Positions 32,148-44,332 of a stretch of DNA of 64,000 nucleotides are shown here, piece after piece (position 1 is the stretch's first letter; every line of letters starts with the position of its first letter). Source of the DNA: Siderastrea siderea (lineage: Eukaryota > Cnidaria > Anthozoa > Scleractinia > Rhizangiidae); the NCBI GenBank assembly GCA_964030785.1, contig OZ034967.1, positions 71,292,113-71,356,112 of the forward strand. Reading direction: 5' to 3'. Under the pieces are notes generated by a model. The model was not told where the DNA came from. It searched no databases and saw only the letters and a list, made by a program, of their open reading frames with translations. The position numbers and the translations under genes were made by a program.

Positions 32148-33507
32148 TCAACATATAGCTTATGCTACTAACGACATCTTTTCAGCCTTTTCTAAGTAGA
32201 TCCCGACCTTCTCTTGTTTTTTTTTATAATGACTGTATCCCTTGCTGTAAGTCAATTGCTAATTTTTGAAGTTTGCTTCAGAAGTCACTTTAAACTGGAA
32301 AACACAGGGATTAGATTTTGGCCCACTGACATACCTTTAGTTTGCGCTTGGTAAGTTTGCCTTTATTTCCATAAGGATATATGACAGCAAAGTAGCGTTC
32401 CATCGCTATGGCAACCAGAGTGACCACCGACGAAACTGCACCGAACCATGCTAAGGTTCCATCTGTCAACAGTATGCATAAAAACGTTCCAGTTTTTCCT
32501 TCCGGGTGGGATTGAGTGTGACTCAAAATGATTTTCGGTATGTTAAATGTGGCGTACATGGTGTCCGCTACCGCCAGGTTTACAAGAAGATAAGTTATGG
32601 GAGTCCTGTGGGGGAAAGTACTCAGACTTAGCTCAAAAGCCTTTTAAAATACAATTTATGTCATCATGTATGAGAACCTGAGAAGATTATTTGTTTTGTA
32701 GCGATTGTTTTGCTGTACACTATTGTTTAAAATGTTTCATTTACTTTGTTTTAACGTTTTCCGTGAGTTTCATGGGTTCTTACACCGTGGTAAGGCCAAA
32801 TTGTTCCTTTAAAAATTTTCCCCGGCCTCATTTGATCGAATGAAGTCAAATATGACTTTAATTTTTCCTTTACTGGTCTTTGCAAGGGCTGTTTTTTTAC
32901 GTTTCCTCACGTGCATTTTTAGGAAAAAAGAGCACCTTATTTTCCTTTATAGCTTGGAATAAGGAGAAGCAAAAATACTAGAGTTGTTTTCCATTTACAA
33001 AAGGTTTTCGGAAATTCCGATTAGAAAGCAAATGGAACAGACGACTTTTCGAGTCGTTCAAGTGAAAAGTTTTCGGGAGGCCAGGAACGTCTGAAAAGGT
33101 AGTCCTGTTTTCCCGGACGGAATGTTCCAAAGGGAAATTCGTGTTCTATTTCTTCAAACCTGTCTTTGATCTAGTTTAAGGCTTCCGAGGTCCTTTTTCG
33201 GTAAATGGGACGGATTTGTGCAACTGGTAAACGTGATTCCCGAACGGAATTTGCCAGTACTGGATTTCGTGTACCATTTGCCCACGTAAATGGTAAACAA
33301 CCTAGGTCATTTCCTTCATTCCTCTCTAAGCTCACTTCCCCCTCCACCGTTTTCTGTAAACACTAGCGCTGTTTTATTCTAAGTATTCATGTACCTCATA
33401 TCTCGATTTCTCATTATCACAGCGCAAACTAGACAGTTTCCAAGGATACTTATAATGACGAGAATGGACATCATTGTTGTTATGGAAACATCATCTGCTT
33501 CATACAT
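29112..33507 (-). CDS. rhodopsin-class (family A) GPCR, peptide-receptor-like, gene 1
   Basis: Four exons on the minus strand: 33395-33507, 32335-32605, 30302-30541 and 29112-29468, all GT/AG with matching phases (2,0,0), giving 326 residues. Exon 1: MYEADDVSITT, TM1 with ILGNCLVCAVI. Exon 2: TM2 YLLVNLAVADTMYATF, conserved Cys in TGTFLCILL, TM3 ending AMERYFAVIYP (ERY replaces DRY). Exon 3: TM4 AIIYVSWVLSVIL, second-loop Cys in NSCIYAW, TM5. Exon 4: TM6 VICWGTDI (CWxP without the Pro), TM7 MFNSAVNPFAYALIS (NPxxY), then helix 8 and a Cys-containing tail. It senses an extracellular ligand at the plasma membrane; the ligand is unknown. The 5' UTR may continue in upstream exons. Tandem paralogue of the gene at 45522-48961. 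Confidence 0.88.
30810..30829. repeat. poly(C) tract in GPCR gene 1 intron 2
   Basis: Twenty consecutive C residues, a likely assembly and sequencing trouble spot. The following 30830-31140 is low-complexity intron. Confidence 0.95.
31880..32146 (+). repeat. LINE-like 3' tail and microsatellites in GPCR gene 1 intron
   Basis: TTTAGTGGAGGGCCTCTAG...GCCACCCTCTTTAAATAAAG is followed by (TTAC)n and then (ATT)n to 32146. The wording is shared with 19587-19660. This is typical of a truncated non-LTR element with a simple-repeat tail. Confidence 0.65.
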
Positions 33508-36500
33508 GTTCCGTTGAAATGATCTGGGTGGTAGTCACTTTACCTGGATGAAAACAAGAAAAATGACACTCAGTTTGTACCTTTTGTTGAACTGGACTCG
33601 CTTGCTATGCAGAGAGGTTTTGCGCTCAAGTCAGGTTATAGCCAAGTTGACCTGCTATACGTTCCTTAGAAGGTGTGGTTGACGGAAGGAATTCTTTGCC
33701 CATCCACGTTCCTTACTTAGGTCCGTTCTTCATAGTGCAACTTAGAGCTACAACCCTAGCCTTGCCTCGCAACTAAGCACAAGATGCAAAAAGAAGTAGA
33801 AGTGACTAACAGAGTTGAATGCCCTTAATATAACAGCTAAACCTAATCTTTTGTTCACGTCATGCCACTGAACTAGACAAAGCAATTCTTGGTGGTGGTC
33901 TCGATATTTTCATGCCTACTATTTTCACTCTTCGCTGTTTATAGTGAGTGCAATGTTCGGATCGACAAGTCTATTATACGGATCCCCATCAATTCCCATC
34001 GCCCGACAGACCCAATCTTTTTAATAGCTGATAAATAAATTTAGCCAAGCCTAAAAGCGGAGTTTTTCCCGTAATTTATTAATTTTTTAAAATACTCTCA
34101 TTCAAGTCGTTAAATTAAAAAAAAAAGACAAGAAAAGAAAAATTTCGTTCACGTCTCCGCTGAATATCAAACCCTGTTCGCCGGCCTTGGCCGGCATCAT
34201 TCCACTAGGCCACGAACGCTGATACTAAAAGGCGATTTTACTACTTATTTCTTTTCCCGTGATGAACATGCTGGTGTTTTTCCTAGGAAACTGTGTTCGG
34301 ACCCCCGCAAAAACGATAGTTTGGACATAAAAAACAGAAGGCACCAACTCTGCCTATTGTCCCTTTCGATGGACAGTCTATTAACTGCTCACGTAAACAG
34401 TTTTTTTCATTAATAATTTAAACCAATTTAAATGAGCCCGTGCACGTGAAACTATTTGAAATTCAGTTCATTGCTCGGCATAGTTTCACATGTTGCCGTT
34501 GTTTTTTGTTTGTTTGTTTTTGTTTTTCTTTATTTTTTTTTCATGATTAAGCATTGCAGCGCCTTCTATCTTGATCTCAAAAGGCCAGCATTGATAATAG
34601 CACAATTAAATGGATCGTGAATTTACGTGCTTGTAGAATACTTACATTATGTAAATTAAAATATACATCATGCAAATGAGATATCTACTATGACATCAAT
34701 GCCGAACATGTGGATAGAAACTAGGGAAATTTCTCTTCAATTAGTGCAACAAGTGATGCACAGGAAGTTTAGTTCAACTTTATACCCGTTGGAAACTCAG
34801 AAAGCATTTGTTTGAATTGATCATCATCGATAGAAACACCGCCTAAATTCCGGTGAAAAGGTAGGTCCAGGCCTTTGTTATTTAACAAATATAGATATGC
34901 CCATAGTCAACATGTACGCTTGGTAGTAATGTTAACATGTACATATATACTCTAGAGTTAAAGCTAGCTTGCGCTGCGGAGGTAGCAAATTTTCTCAAAA
35001 CAGCGAGGGGTTTGTCATTAAAGACGAAATCGAATGTGATACGGTTAATTTTTAAGTGGACACAAAACACTCTTAAGGTACTGAAGAGCTGTCAGTGAAT
35101 ACGCAAAGAATTCTCAGAACGGACTAAACTTCTTTTCGCGAGACCTATGGTGCATCATTTGTGTCAAGAAAAAAGGGAATTTTTTTCAGAATTTAGTATC
35201 AGCTTCAAGAGTTTTTGTAAGAGACAAAAAAGCTGTCACATCAAAAGATATACTCTCCCTAGTAGACGTTGCCAGTTTCCGCAGAAAATTCAAAAGTGCT
35301 TTTAAGGTTTTCTTTACTGCTGAGGGAAGCAAACAGACATAAGAAGTCATATTTCAGGCAAATATGAAATATAAGGTGATCATCTATGATTTTCTCGTTG
35401 TATTTCGAACGGCTTTGCTGGGAACATTTAATAAACGTTATGCCTCTTTTCAAGCCATTACGCATCTTTAAGGACCGTTTCTTACGCTCTTTACGTTCTT
35501 TACGATTTTTTACCCTTGATTACGAGAAAACTTTCCATGAATTTACAGAGTATTATTTAAAGAAATGAAATAAAATTCCGAAAATAAGGACGACCATGAG
35601 TTTCCAAATACCGGTTTCACAGTAACAACCATATATTTGCCTTTATTATTCAACAAATTGTCACTATGCCCATATATGGTAAGGAAGCCCTCAATATCTG
35701 TCATCCTACATGACAGATATCCTGCGATATACGTAAATGACCATATTTGGAAGTGCACTGCAGATTTTTTTTCATTGCTTGTTTGGCGGCCATTTTGAAA
35801 AGCGAGGCAGTTTTAGCAGTGTTCTCCGTAATTTTTAACTCTCTGGAAGAAACTTTCCACGATTAAATGCTCTCAAAAAGTCAACAAGTATGTGCTTCAG
35901 CTCACAAAGATATCCAGAGGTTGACTTGGAATTTTCATAGTGAGAACTCAACCAAGAAAATGTTATTGCGAACGAAGCAGGACACTTGCCCACGGAAAGT
36001 TGTAAAGACTAAAGTTGAAAAGATTTTAATTCACAGAATGAGGACTTATTCTCGGTAAGGTAGCAATAATTTTTTTCCTTTGTCTTGTCATTTCCAAACA
36101 TGAGTTTGTAAATAAGTCTTTTTAAGTGAACGGTAGTAAACTTCGATTTCTTGAAGTTCTGTTTTGATTTTTATTAAGCTTATGTGTTGCTAGCTTTTAG
36201 CGTTTTTATCATAGAGCCGTAGTTTTTTTCGTTCTGAAAATGGTAGGCGATGGCGATATTCAGGTGATATTCCGCGCGATTTTGCAGGATAATTGTTAAT
36301 TATAGATGTTGTAGTTCAGTTTTATCCTTGGTTCAATTTTTATTTTCCTTTGTTCTTTTTCGTGTAAATATATCATAATGAATATAAAACAAAAGAAAAT
36401 TAAAATTGAGCCAAGGGTAAAACTGAACTAGACACCGTTTGCATCTGATTATGTAAGGGCATCCGCCTTTTCTTTTTTCGTTAATGTATCGACCATTAAT

Positions 36501-38085
36501 TAACAATACATGGTCAACAGATTTAATAAAAGAGAAACGGGGCAAGTACACACATAACCTGAAACAAACACGACAGGGAAAATGGGAGAATTATTAACTG
36601 ATATTATGAAAACCCCATGCAGCTCCACTTTACTTATACTTTAAATTCAACCAATCTCCTTCGAGTGTTTGCATCAGTCTATGTGAGTACAAACGGGCTT
36701 TTTAATTAAGCCTTTTAAATGTTATCTCGTGAGCCCAACCGGCTACACAACCATTCCGAGTGCATTATGTGATCTCTCTTATTGTCTGTAGTTATAATTT
36801 CTGGTGCTTTGAATGTCTCTGAACAAACGTCAATTCTCGCCTACTCTTGCTGATTTCGATCCATGTTCAAGAGCTATTTTTTAATTTTCTTCTTTTTTGC
36901 CCTACAGCCCAAGACAGATTACCTAAGGTTGATTTTCATATTTCCTTTGGCAGAAGGTAATAGAGAAATTTCATTTATCACAATATTTCTGTAAAACTTG
37001 GGGGATGAAATTGTGACAGACCGTCACAATGAAACGTTCACAAATTTCTTTTTTTTTTGGTTATTTTGAACTCTGAAAAAAACTGTCATCTTCAACTGCC
37101 AAATTAACGAAAAAACCTCTTGTGGTTATGAAGGCATATCGCCTTGATCACGGGAGATAACTGTGTCTAATCCAAGATCTTTGACACAATCATCATTTTT
37201 TTCAGTCCGCCAAAAGTTTAGCTTTCTTTTCGGGACATACGAAAGTATGTTAACTTTAACCTTCACTCCGGTTATATAAAGCGGATACATTTAACTACAA
37301 TAACTAAAAAAATGGCAAAAGTTAAATTACCTGAGAAATAAAGTAACCATCTTGCTCACAGCTCTTCCTGAACTGAACAGGTTTAATTGTATAAAAAAAA
37401 GACAGGAAATGTAAATACAACATGCACTAATGGTTATATGAAGAGCAATAAAATTATCTTGTGCTGGGGCTGACATTCTGTGTGAGTTTAATTTACTGAG
37501 CCGATATCATCTATCCCACAGTTTTTTTTCCCGTAGTAATTCATACCTCGTTTTACCTCAGCCACTTTGGCAGGTTAACACGCTTTAGATTGGAAAAAAC
37601 TGTAGGTGCTAAACCAGCGCACTTGCCACAAATTAAAAAAAGTTCTTCTCTTCGTTTTCTTTTCCATTAAGCTATGTAAACACGCATGCAAAGGCTTAAG
37701 AACGTTGGCGACCGAACAGTGTTATTAAACAGCTGAAAATTAAAATTAAAAAAAAGAAGACTACAGAAACAGACTTCTCCCAAGGATTACCATCTCGGCC
37801 TGACCTGAACAAAGTAGGTACGGTTCTGTCACTCGCATGAGTAAGTAGGTTTGAGGTTAGTTAACATGCTAAAACGTTACCAGCATCATAGCTGCTATTC
37901 CTCAAAGAATTGATTAGTGCGTATCTTGTTCGCGTTTTACCTTAATTGAGGGTCATTATTATGCAGTATACAACGTTTGGATGCTATCTGATAAAGGGCA
38001 TATAGGGCGCAAAGCGTAACCCATAAGCCATTTTAAGAACTTAGGAATTATTATCACCATCGCCGTCGTCGTTGTTGCTGTTGCT
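33508..38085. other. intergenic, upstream of GPCR gene 1
   Basis: About 4.6 kb with no gene I can support. Points of note: a tRNA-like stretch at 34145-34219, and a GGCGGCCATTTTG motif (reverse YY1 element) at 35786-35798. Directly repeated wording around the palindrome GCCCATATATGG near 35670 recalls TTATTTAACAAATATAGATATGCCCATA near 34880. Short open frames (at most 72 codons) show no protein character. Confidence 0.45.
34145..34219 (-). other. tRNA-like pseudogene or SINE head
   Basis: On the minus strand, CGTTCGTGGCCTAGTGGAAT resembles a tRNA start with an A box. AGGGTTTGATATTC resembles a decayed B box, and the ends can pair as CGTTC/GAACG. The anticodon loop is not convincing, so it is not called as a working tRNA. 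Confidence 0.35.
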
Positions 38086-38283
38086 GTTGTTAGCTCAATT
38101 GGTTGGGTACCAGACTGTGAAGCGGTAGGTCCAGGTTCGATTCCCGGCCGGGCCAACACTCAGGGTCTTTAAAATAACTGAGGAGAAAGTGCTATCTTTG
38201 CTCTGACATTTGCAAATGGTTAGAATTTATAGTCTTCTCGGGTTAAGACAAAGAACCGTAGGCCCCGTCTCACAAGGCACTAG
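38086..38283 (+). mobile_element. tRNA-derived SINE
   Basis: The head GTTGTTAGCTCAATTGGTTG has a good pol III A box, and GGTTCGATTCCCGGCCGGGC a perfect B box. The tRNA-like fold is degraded. It is followed by a SINE body (CCAACACTCAGGGTCTTTAA ... ACCGTAGGCCCCGTCTCACA). The head-plus-body arrangement marks a SINE. It is preceded by a (GTTGCT)n stretch. Confidence 0.7.
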
Positions 38284-40190
38284 CTCTGCTATATTTAGCG
38301 TCGGAACCACTGCAAAATACTGCTAACTCAAGCGCTGTGCTGACCGAGTTCGCAGCAGAACCGACAACAGATATGAAGTCATCGAAGGCAATTTTCGTAA
38401 CATGAACCTTTCGCCTTCCGCCAAAAAGGCAACCGAGCATCCTTTTTAACTTTTTCTTTCCGTTTATACATATTTAATATTTATTCTCAAGTTCTAACCT
38501 TCATTTCTGTCGAACTGAATCGTTTTGCTAAACAAACCTCCTTTTTACTGAAACGCGACGGTGGTCATGCGATTTCCGCCAAGAAAAGTCCCCGGTTGCC
38601 CAAAGGCACCGCGCGATTTCCAGTCAAAGAAAGATGGCATTCTCCACCCCCCCCGGTGAGTTAGTCTTGGGACTCCCCTCCCCCTCCCCCACAGTCTGTA
38701 CAGGCGTACTTAAGACGGCAAAGTGTTAGAGGTCTTGTTTTTGCTGTTCATTGTTTCTTTTTTTGTTATTTTAAAGTTCGGAGTAATGGGTTTGAGCGTA
38801 CTCTACTGCGGAACTCCGTACCGCTATTTGATTCAGTGTTGCTCAAGTGAACATATTATATTTTTGTTTCATGAGGCTTTAGGCAATAAATTGCCTTGTC
38901 GTCACATTGTTACAAATCTGTCCTTCTTAAATATTGTTATAAATCCCTCCTTCTTAACATTATATGCTTCAGCTTAAGACTTTTCGAATATATCAGGCTC
39001 AGATTAAGCTTGAAATATAAATATTATGAAGTGAGCTTAGGCCTTTAATATAAAATGACTCATTTATTTATTTATTTACTTACTTATTTATTTAAGCTTA
39101 TTTACAGTGCAACCTCGATTTAACGAAGTGCAAGGGAATGGGAAAAGAGCAGTGTTGTATGGACTGGTTAAACTAAGTTTTGATCTGGCATCTTCCATGT
39201 GCTGCTTTGGAGGCTGTGATAATCATTTTGGCTTTCTTGAATTTATTTGTGCCCATTCCTTGTGCTACAGTTTTGCTTGTACAGCTGCAGATCTCCAGGC
39301 TTTGTCGCTTTCAGTATTGTTTTCTACACTTTAGTTTCCGTAAGTCTCATTAAATACTAGAACTGAGGAGATTGTGAGACTGTAAATAATGGAGAAATAA
39401 AGCATTTTAACAGTGGATAGATAAAGTCCTCTTTGCATGTTAGACCAGTTCTAGGGATAATATTCCCAGGTTTGAAAAATTTTCTGCTTAACAACTTCAA
39501 TCAATTGAGTTATCTGGGTGTAGTTTGAAAGTGTTTGAAAAATTTAAAACAATGGGAAAGAGAGGATTTCAGGAAAAAAAAGGAGAGAAAAAGATTTCAT
39601 GAAGTTTGAAATTGGCATTTGTAGTTAGGCCTTTAAGCCCTGGTAGTGACAAACAAACATCTAATTTCTCCTTACAATATCACTACTTGTTCAAACATAT
39701 AGGCCCTGAGAATAAAGGAAATGATCACCAAAACTTAAATGTCTGGATGTTTATGTGAATTCTCTCAAGTAGTACCATACGACATTTACGGAGAATAGTG
39801 AGGAGAACATCTTTGTTGATATTGGGGCTTAAAGTTAAAAACAAGGAAAGGAATGTTGACTGTTATCAACCTGGGGTGCTCTTATGTGGATATCAGTTTT
39901 TGATGGTCTCTTAAAATGATTTCCCATCTCATGTCTCCACTTTGAAACTATTCTCATGTCAATCTAAGCCAAATAAAAAAGGTTTGCAGATCCAATTAGA
40001 ACACCTCAAAAATCCACTAAAAAGCTACAACAGAGGTTCAAAGAAATAACGAGTCATCCTAAAAAGTGGGATTTGTAACTTAAGGTTATGTGCTGATCAA
40101 TTTATTCGAATCTTCAACATCCCCCCTTCCCTCTGGGCATACCTCAGAGATCTGCCTACATGTATTTTCCTTGCCCGAAGAGTAGGGAAT
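38284..40190. other. intergenic with MITE fragments
   Basis: No supportable gene. Contains a poly(C) stretch at 38648, a (TTTA/TTAC)n run at 39061-39097, and a half pogo-like terminus (CAGTGCAACCTCGATTTAAC) at 39105. It also contains the MITE-family copy listed separately. Confidence 0.45.
39655..39840 (+). mobile_element. MITE-family copy (AAGGAAATGATCACCAAA family)
   Basis: TCTCCTTACAATATCACTAC ... AATAAAGGAAATGATCACCA ... TTCTCTCAAGTAGTACCATA ... TTGATATTGGGGCTTAAAGT. It shares order and wording with 61935-62150 and matches a short interspersed family I recognise as abundant in coral genomes. Confidence 0.6.
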
Positions 40191-40194
40191 TTGA

Positions 40195-40440
40195 TGCAAA
40201 GGTCCTGTGTGTATCACTCAGTCAGTTGTACGATAATTCTGTCAGTGGTGTATTACCCTGTCAGTTGTGCGTTACTTGGTCACTTGTGTAACCTTTCTGT
40301 CAGTTGCATGTTCCAAGTTGCAGTTGGAAGTTGTGCATCACTTGGTCAGTTGTGCATTTTTCTGCCACTTCTGTGTCATTCAGTGTGTTGCATGATAACG
40401 CAGTGTGTTGCATGATAAAGGTGGCTTATTATCTCGCGGA
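40195..40440 (+). repeat. degenerate minisatellite (CAGTTGTGC motif)
   Basis: Variants of (T/C)CAGTTGTGC..T..TTGGTCA recur about every 22-27 bp, followed by two exact copies of CAGTGTGTTGCATGATAA at 40381-40417. It abuts the truncated end of the BEL-like gag. Confidence 0.7.
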
Positions 40441-41490
40441 AAAGGTGGCTTATTATCCTTCTTTCGGTCTTTCTGCTTCTCGGTCGGCTCGGCCGGGATG
40501 GGATTTCTTTCCGTCCATTTCCCAAGAGCTTCCACGAACTGTGAAAAGTTCCATTCCCTCCAGTTGTCGTCAGTTCTAACCAGATCGCCCCTGATTCCTT
40601 GCAATTTGTCGATGGACATCCTCACATATCCACTGATCTCCTTCAATTTGCCGAGTGTCTCCAAGGACTGGACGTTAAACACCAATTTTTCTTAAAACTC
40701 GTGAATCTTTCTTGGATTAGAGGTAGAAATCTTTGGCAGCGCCATGATGTTTTGGATGTAAGCGGTTACAATTTCACTCGTCTGACCATATTTCGTTTTA
40801 AGAATATTTTTAGCTCGCTCATACTCTTCCGTAGTGAAGGGTAAACCATCGATGGCTGTTTTCACCTTGGGATCTACAATCTCTTTAAGGTACGAAAACT
40901 TTGTCACACCAGCCACTTCCAAACGGTCGATTTCAGCTTCAAATTGATTCCAAAAGCGTAGCCAGTCCGTCAACTCTCCACTGAACTTGGTAATGACTAG
41001 CTTAGGCAACTTAGCACTTTTAACTGGAGCAGGCGACGCTGCAATCTGACCCGCGTGACTTTTCCTCGCTTCTTCCATTTTCTTCTCAAATTCCAGCTTC
41101 TGTTCTAGCTGTGCACGTTCAAACTGCAATTGCTTTTCTCGAGCCCTCTCGGTGAGTTCCTCTTCGCTTTCCTTCGCTTGCAAACTTGTTTTGAAATTAA
41201 CTTGAGCCAGTTTTTTCCGACAGATGCGTAATTTCCTCGTCAGCCGTCGCTTGTTGTTCCTCAACTCCAGCGCTCCATTCAGCTAGCTCGTCAACTTGAA
41301 CGCCACTCTCCAATTTCGCTTGTTCAATCTGCGTTTTTACGTTTTCAATCTTTTTCAAAATCGCCCGGAGGGCGTCATGTTGTCGTTCAATTCCTTCGCT
41401 GTTTCCTTTCTCGACGATACCCTTGGTTTTCCCTTGAGTAAACACTTCAGTTGTTTTCGCTTACAGTCGCTTCAGTTGTTTTAGCTCACA
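40430..41490 (-). pseudogene. BEL/Pao-type gag (DUF1759-like), broken
   Basis: Minus-strand gag. The N-terminal part (VEKGNSEGIERQHDALRAIL) is followed by a coiled-coil rich in Glu/Lys/Arg, then the core KLPKLVITKFSGELTDWLRF...YLKEIVDPKVK...NIMALPKISTSNPRKIHEF, typical of the DUF1759 region. Two lesions are visible: a one-base expansion in an A-run at about 41212-41217, and a TAA stop after HEF at about 40692. The same frame then resumes (EKLVFNVQSLETLGKL). The frame ends in a duplicated DNKPPF/DNKPPL at 40430, where a minisatellite begins; protease, RT and integrase are absent. It is oriented away from an LTR at 41512-41756. Confidence 0.85.
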
Positions 41491-41508
41491 GTCCCGTCGG
41501 AGGTGCCA
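41491..41508 (-). other. primer-binding-site-like sequence
   Basis: TGGCACCTCCGACGGGAC on the minus strand begins with TGG three bases after the proposed LTR end (CA). This is the expected position for tRNA-primed reverse transcription. The primer tRNA was not identified. Confidence 0.5.
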
Positions 41509-41511
41509 GTT

Positions 41512-41756
41512 TGTATCAGGAATCTTCCGACTGCCTCTGACACAAGCGATCTTTCCCAAAAATATTCACGTTAATAACGACCAACAACTCGAATCACTTT
41601 ACGATTTAATGTCCCAACTCGAAGGTAAATTACAATCACTGAGATCTGTCGTCAAATCGCACATGGTTTCGAAAGTCTAAACTTACATCACGTGACTACA
41701 CCTTATCACTAAGCAACGAGAACAATAGAATCAAAGTTCACTTTCACGGCATGACA
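41512..41756 (-). mobile_element. putative 5' LTR of the BEL-like element
   Basis: On the minus strand the stretch begins TGTCATGCCGTG and ends CCTGATACA (TGT...ACA), about 245 bp, and is directly followed by the PBS and gag. No partner 3' LTR is present, so the boundary is inferred from termini and position only. Confidence 0.5.
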
Positions 41757-41761
41757 GTCAC

Positions 41762-42906
41762 GCAGTCCATTTCCAAGACGATGAGGCACACTTTGTGGAT
41801 ACCTGGGGTAAGGACTTCAGACCTGCCTATCAGCAATTGGGTGTTTTAAGAAAGTATGACTTGCCATTTGTTGCACTTACTGGCACAGCAACAAAACAGA
41901 CTTTGCAAATCATCCGCACAGCGCTCCAGATGGACAACCCTGAGGTGGTCAAAATGCCTTGCCGCAGAAACAATCTTTGTTTTTCTGTTGTTTTAAAAAA
42001 GGAATCAAAAGCAAAAGATCAGGTGGCACAGATTATCTGCAGTGATTTTGATGGGCAGTGTGGAATAGTGTACTGTGCCCGCCAAGCTGACACTGTTGAA
42101 ATGGCATTCCAGATCAAGGAGAAAGGAATTTCAGCCACGTATTACCATGGCGGAATGGAAGGGGGTGAATGCATACGGAATGCAAATTTATGGCTTGACA
42201 ACAAAGTGAAAGTTATTTGCTGCACAAATGCATTTGGGATGGGTATCGATAAGAAAGATGTCAGATTTGTTATTCACCTTACCTTGCCAACTTCATTAGA
42301 AGACTACATTCAGGAGTCTGGAAGCGATGGTGATTTCTGCTCCTGTGTACTACTTTCCGCTCTGAAAATAGGTCATTTCATTTGCGAAGCATAGCTGCCC
42401 TTTCGTCTAATGAAGCTAATTTGTCTATTCTGAATTCGATTACAGAGTTCTGTATGCAGTCCTCTATTTGCAGACAGCAATTTATTGCCAAATATTTTGA
42501 GGAGGAGCTCGGTGACACCTGCAGATGCTGTGACATCTGCCAAGAGAGCAATATCAGGCATGAAGCAGATGTCACACTTCATGCAAAGAACATTGTTGAC
42601 TGTTTAACTCAGCTAAGGGCACTTCAGTCTAAACTAAAATTGTCTGACCTGGCAATGACATACATGGGTTCAAAGGCCAAATCCATAACAACCCAAAACT
42701 TTCACTCTGTGCCACAGTATGGAAAGGGAATAAACCATTTCTTAAACATTAGCCACATAACTAGATTTATCCAGTTCATGATTTTTAAAGGATTTATAAA
42801 TGAAAACATCAGGGGACTAGAAGAGAGGATGACAGTGACTTACTTAACCTGTGGAAATGTGTCAGATCTGGTTGAAGATAGTTGTCAAGTGTTTTTTTCT
42901 ATGTGA
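41762..42906 (+). pseudogene. RecQ-family DNA helicase pseudogene, C-terminal half
   Basis: Intronless remnant starting at the Walker B/DEAH box (DEAHFVDTWGKDFRPAYQQL). Then VALTGTATKQT (motif III), GIVYCARQADTV (IV), ATYYHGG, VICCTNAFGMGIDKKDVRFV (V) and HLTLPTSLEDYIQESG. Motif VI is broken: QESG is followed directly by SDGD, so about nine bases including the arginine finger are lost. A one-base deletion in an A-run near 42366 shifts the frame. The zinc-binding domain (CRQQFIAKYFEEELGDTC then RCCDICQ) and a winged-helix-like tail follow to a TGA at 42904. ATPase motif I is absent upstream, where LTR sequence lies. Confidence 0.85.
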
Positions 42907-44332
42907 TTTTTACTGTCCCAGAATGATTAAAACCATAGTGCTGTGGTCTTACTGAAAAAACAATATTGACCCAGAAATATAACTGCAATTTTACAATCCT
43001 CATTTTTCATACAGACTGGGAATGGATGTGTGCAGGGTGAGGAGAAAATTGTTTGAGCAGGGAAACTTGAAACTTTCAATTTCTCTCTGCTTTCCAATTA
43101 AGAAGCTTCTGTAAAGTGTAGATTAGCAATGGTATGAATCTAAAATAACTAAAAAATTTCCAAGAAATAATTTTGATGTCCACATATTTTCAGTTCCCAA
43201 TGAAGGTTAAATTAATAACATGTCAGTTATTAGGTTATTTGTAAAAATTTGTTGTATTTATCTCATTCTAATTTCTTAGGGAGAGTTATTGATATTCTGG
43301 GAATGAGTGCCTTGAAAGGCAATTTTAAAAGACTCTGTTTAGGCGAATTGGCCAGAAACTTGAACAATTTCAACCTGTGGTGGATGGGAACTGAGAGGTG
43401 AAAAGTAAGCGCCATGACCATGCATTTACTAAATAGAAGATGTTTTCAACTGTTAGTTATAATCCCCTGGCTTACTTAACAAAGATGCTTTTTTTGTGGT
43501 TGTTGGAAAGAAAACACACAAAAATTAATGCAAATAGGAAATGTTTTCAACTACATTAAAAATTACATTAAAAATAAACACCCAATCATGTTTGTAAGAG
43601 AAATCTGTTTTATTCCACATTATACACAGTCAATCCTAGCCAAAATATCATAATAATACTATGCTTTACACCTTGAGCTTAGGTCACTTGGGCATAGCCA
43701 GCAACACATTTACATGCTAAATAATATTTCAGAAGGGGAAAGGGTATACATTTACATGAGGGCACTATTTTAATGTACCACTAAACTTTGCAAACATGTA
43801 TGTTTGTTGCCTTTCAGTAATTTTCTTTAGCACTGAAACCTTTTAATATTATGCCGTAGAAGAAAATATTAGCAAAATCTCGAAATTTAGAAATTAACAG
43901 AACATGCAGTTTTCAAATTGCAATAGTTTACAACAGCTAATAGTCTAAGTAGTAAGTTGCTCTTATTGTCTTGGAAAATCTTAACCTTAATAAAAATTGT
44001 TGGAAATGTTTATGATTTATACATTGTACTTATTTACTCTTTACTTTGTAGAGAATTTGTATTTTGATACTGCAGCTACATTTGTATCAAATAACAAAGT
44101 TCCAAAGCATTTGTACTTTGAATTATTCAAACAATACTCCCAACAAATGACTGATAATAGTAGGTAGCTGATAATTTGTACAAGATATACATTCAAAACA
44201 AACAGCCATTGTATTTCCTTTGTTTAGAAATCACTGGTTAGCTGTAGTGTATGAATTTGGTCTTTTTTATTGACTCTTATGTACTGGTAAGTTGCGACAG
44301 AAACTCATAACGAAACGAAAACCTGTAAATAC
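42907..44332. other. intergenic, nothing recognised
   Basis: AT-rich DNA. Further exons of the minus-strand gene starting at 44763 would be expected here or beyond, but none was identified. Confidence 0.4.

Noticed and set aside
38086..38160. Functional tRNA gene
   Set aside because: A and B boxes are good, but the acceptor and anticodon arms do not pair properly, and the head is followed by a SINE body.
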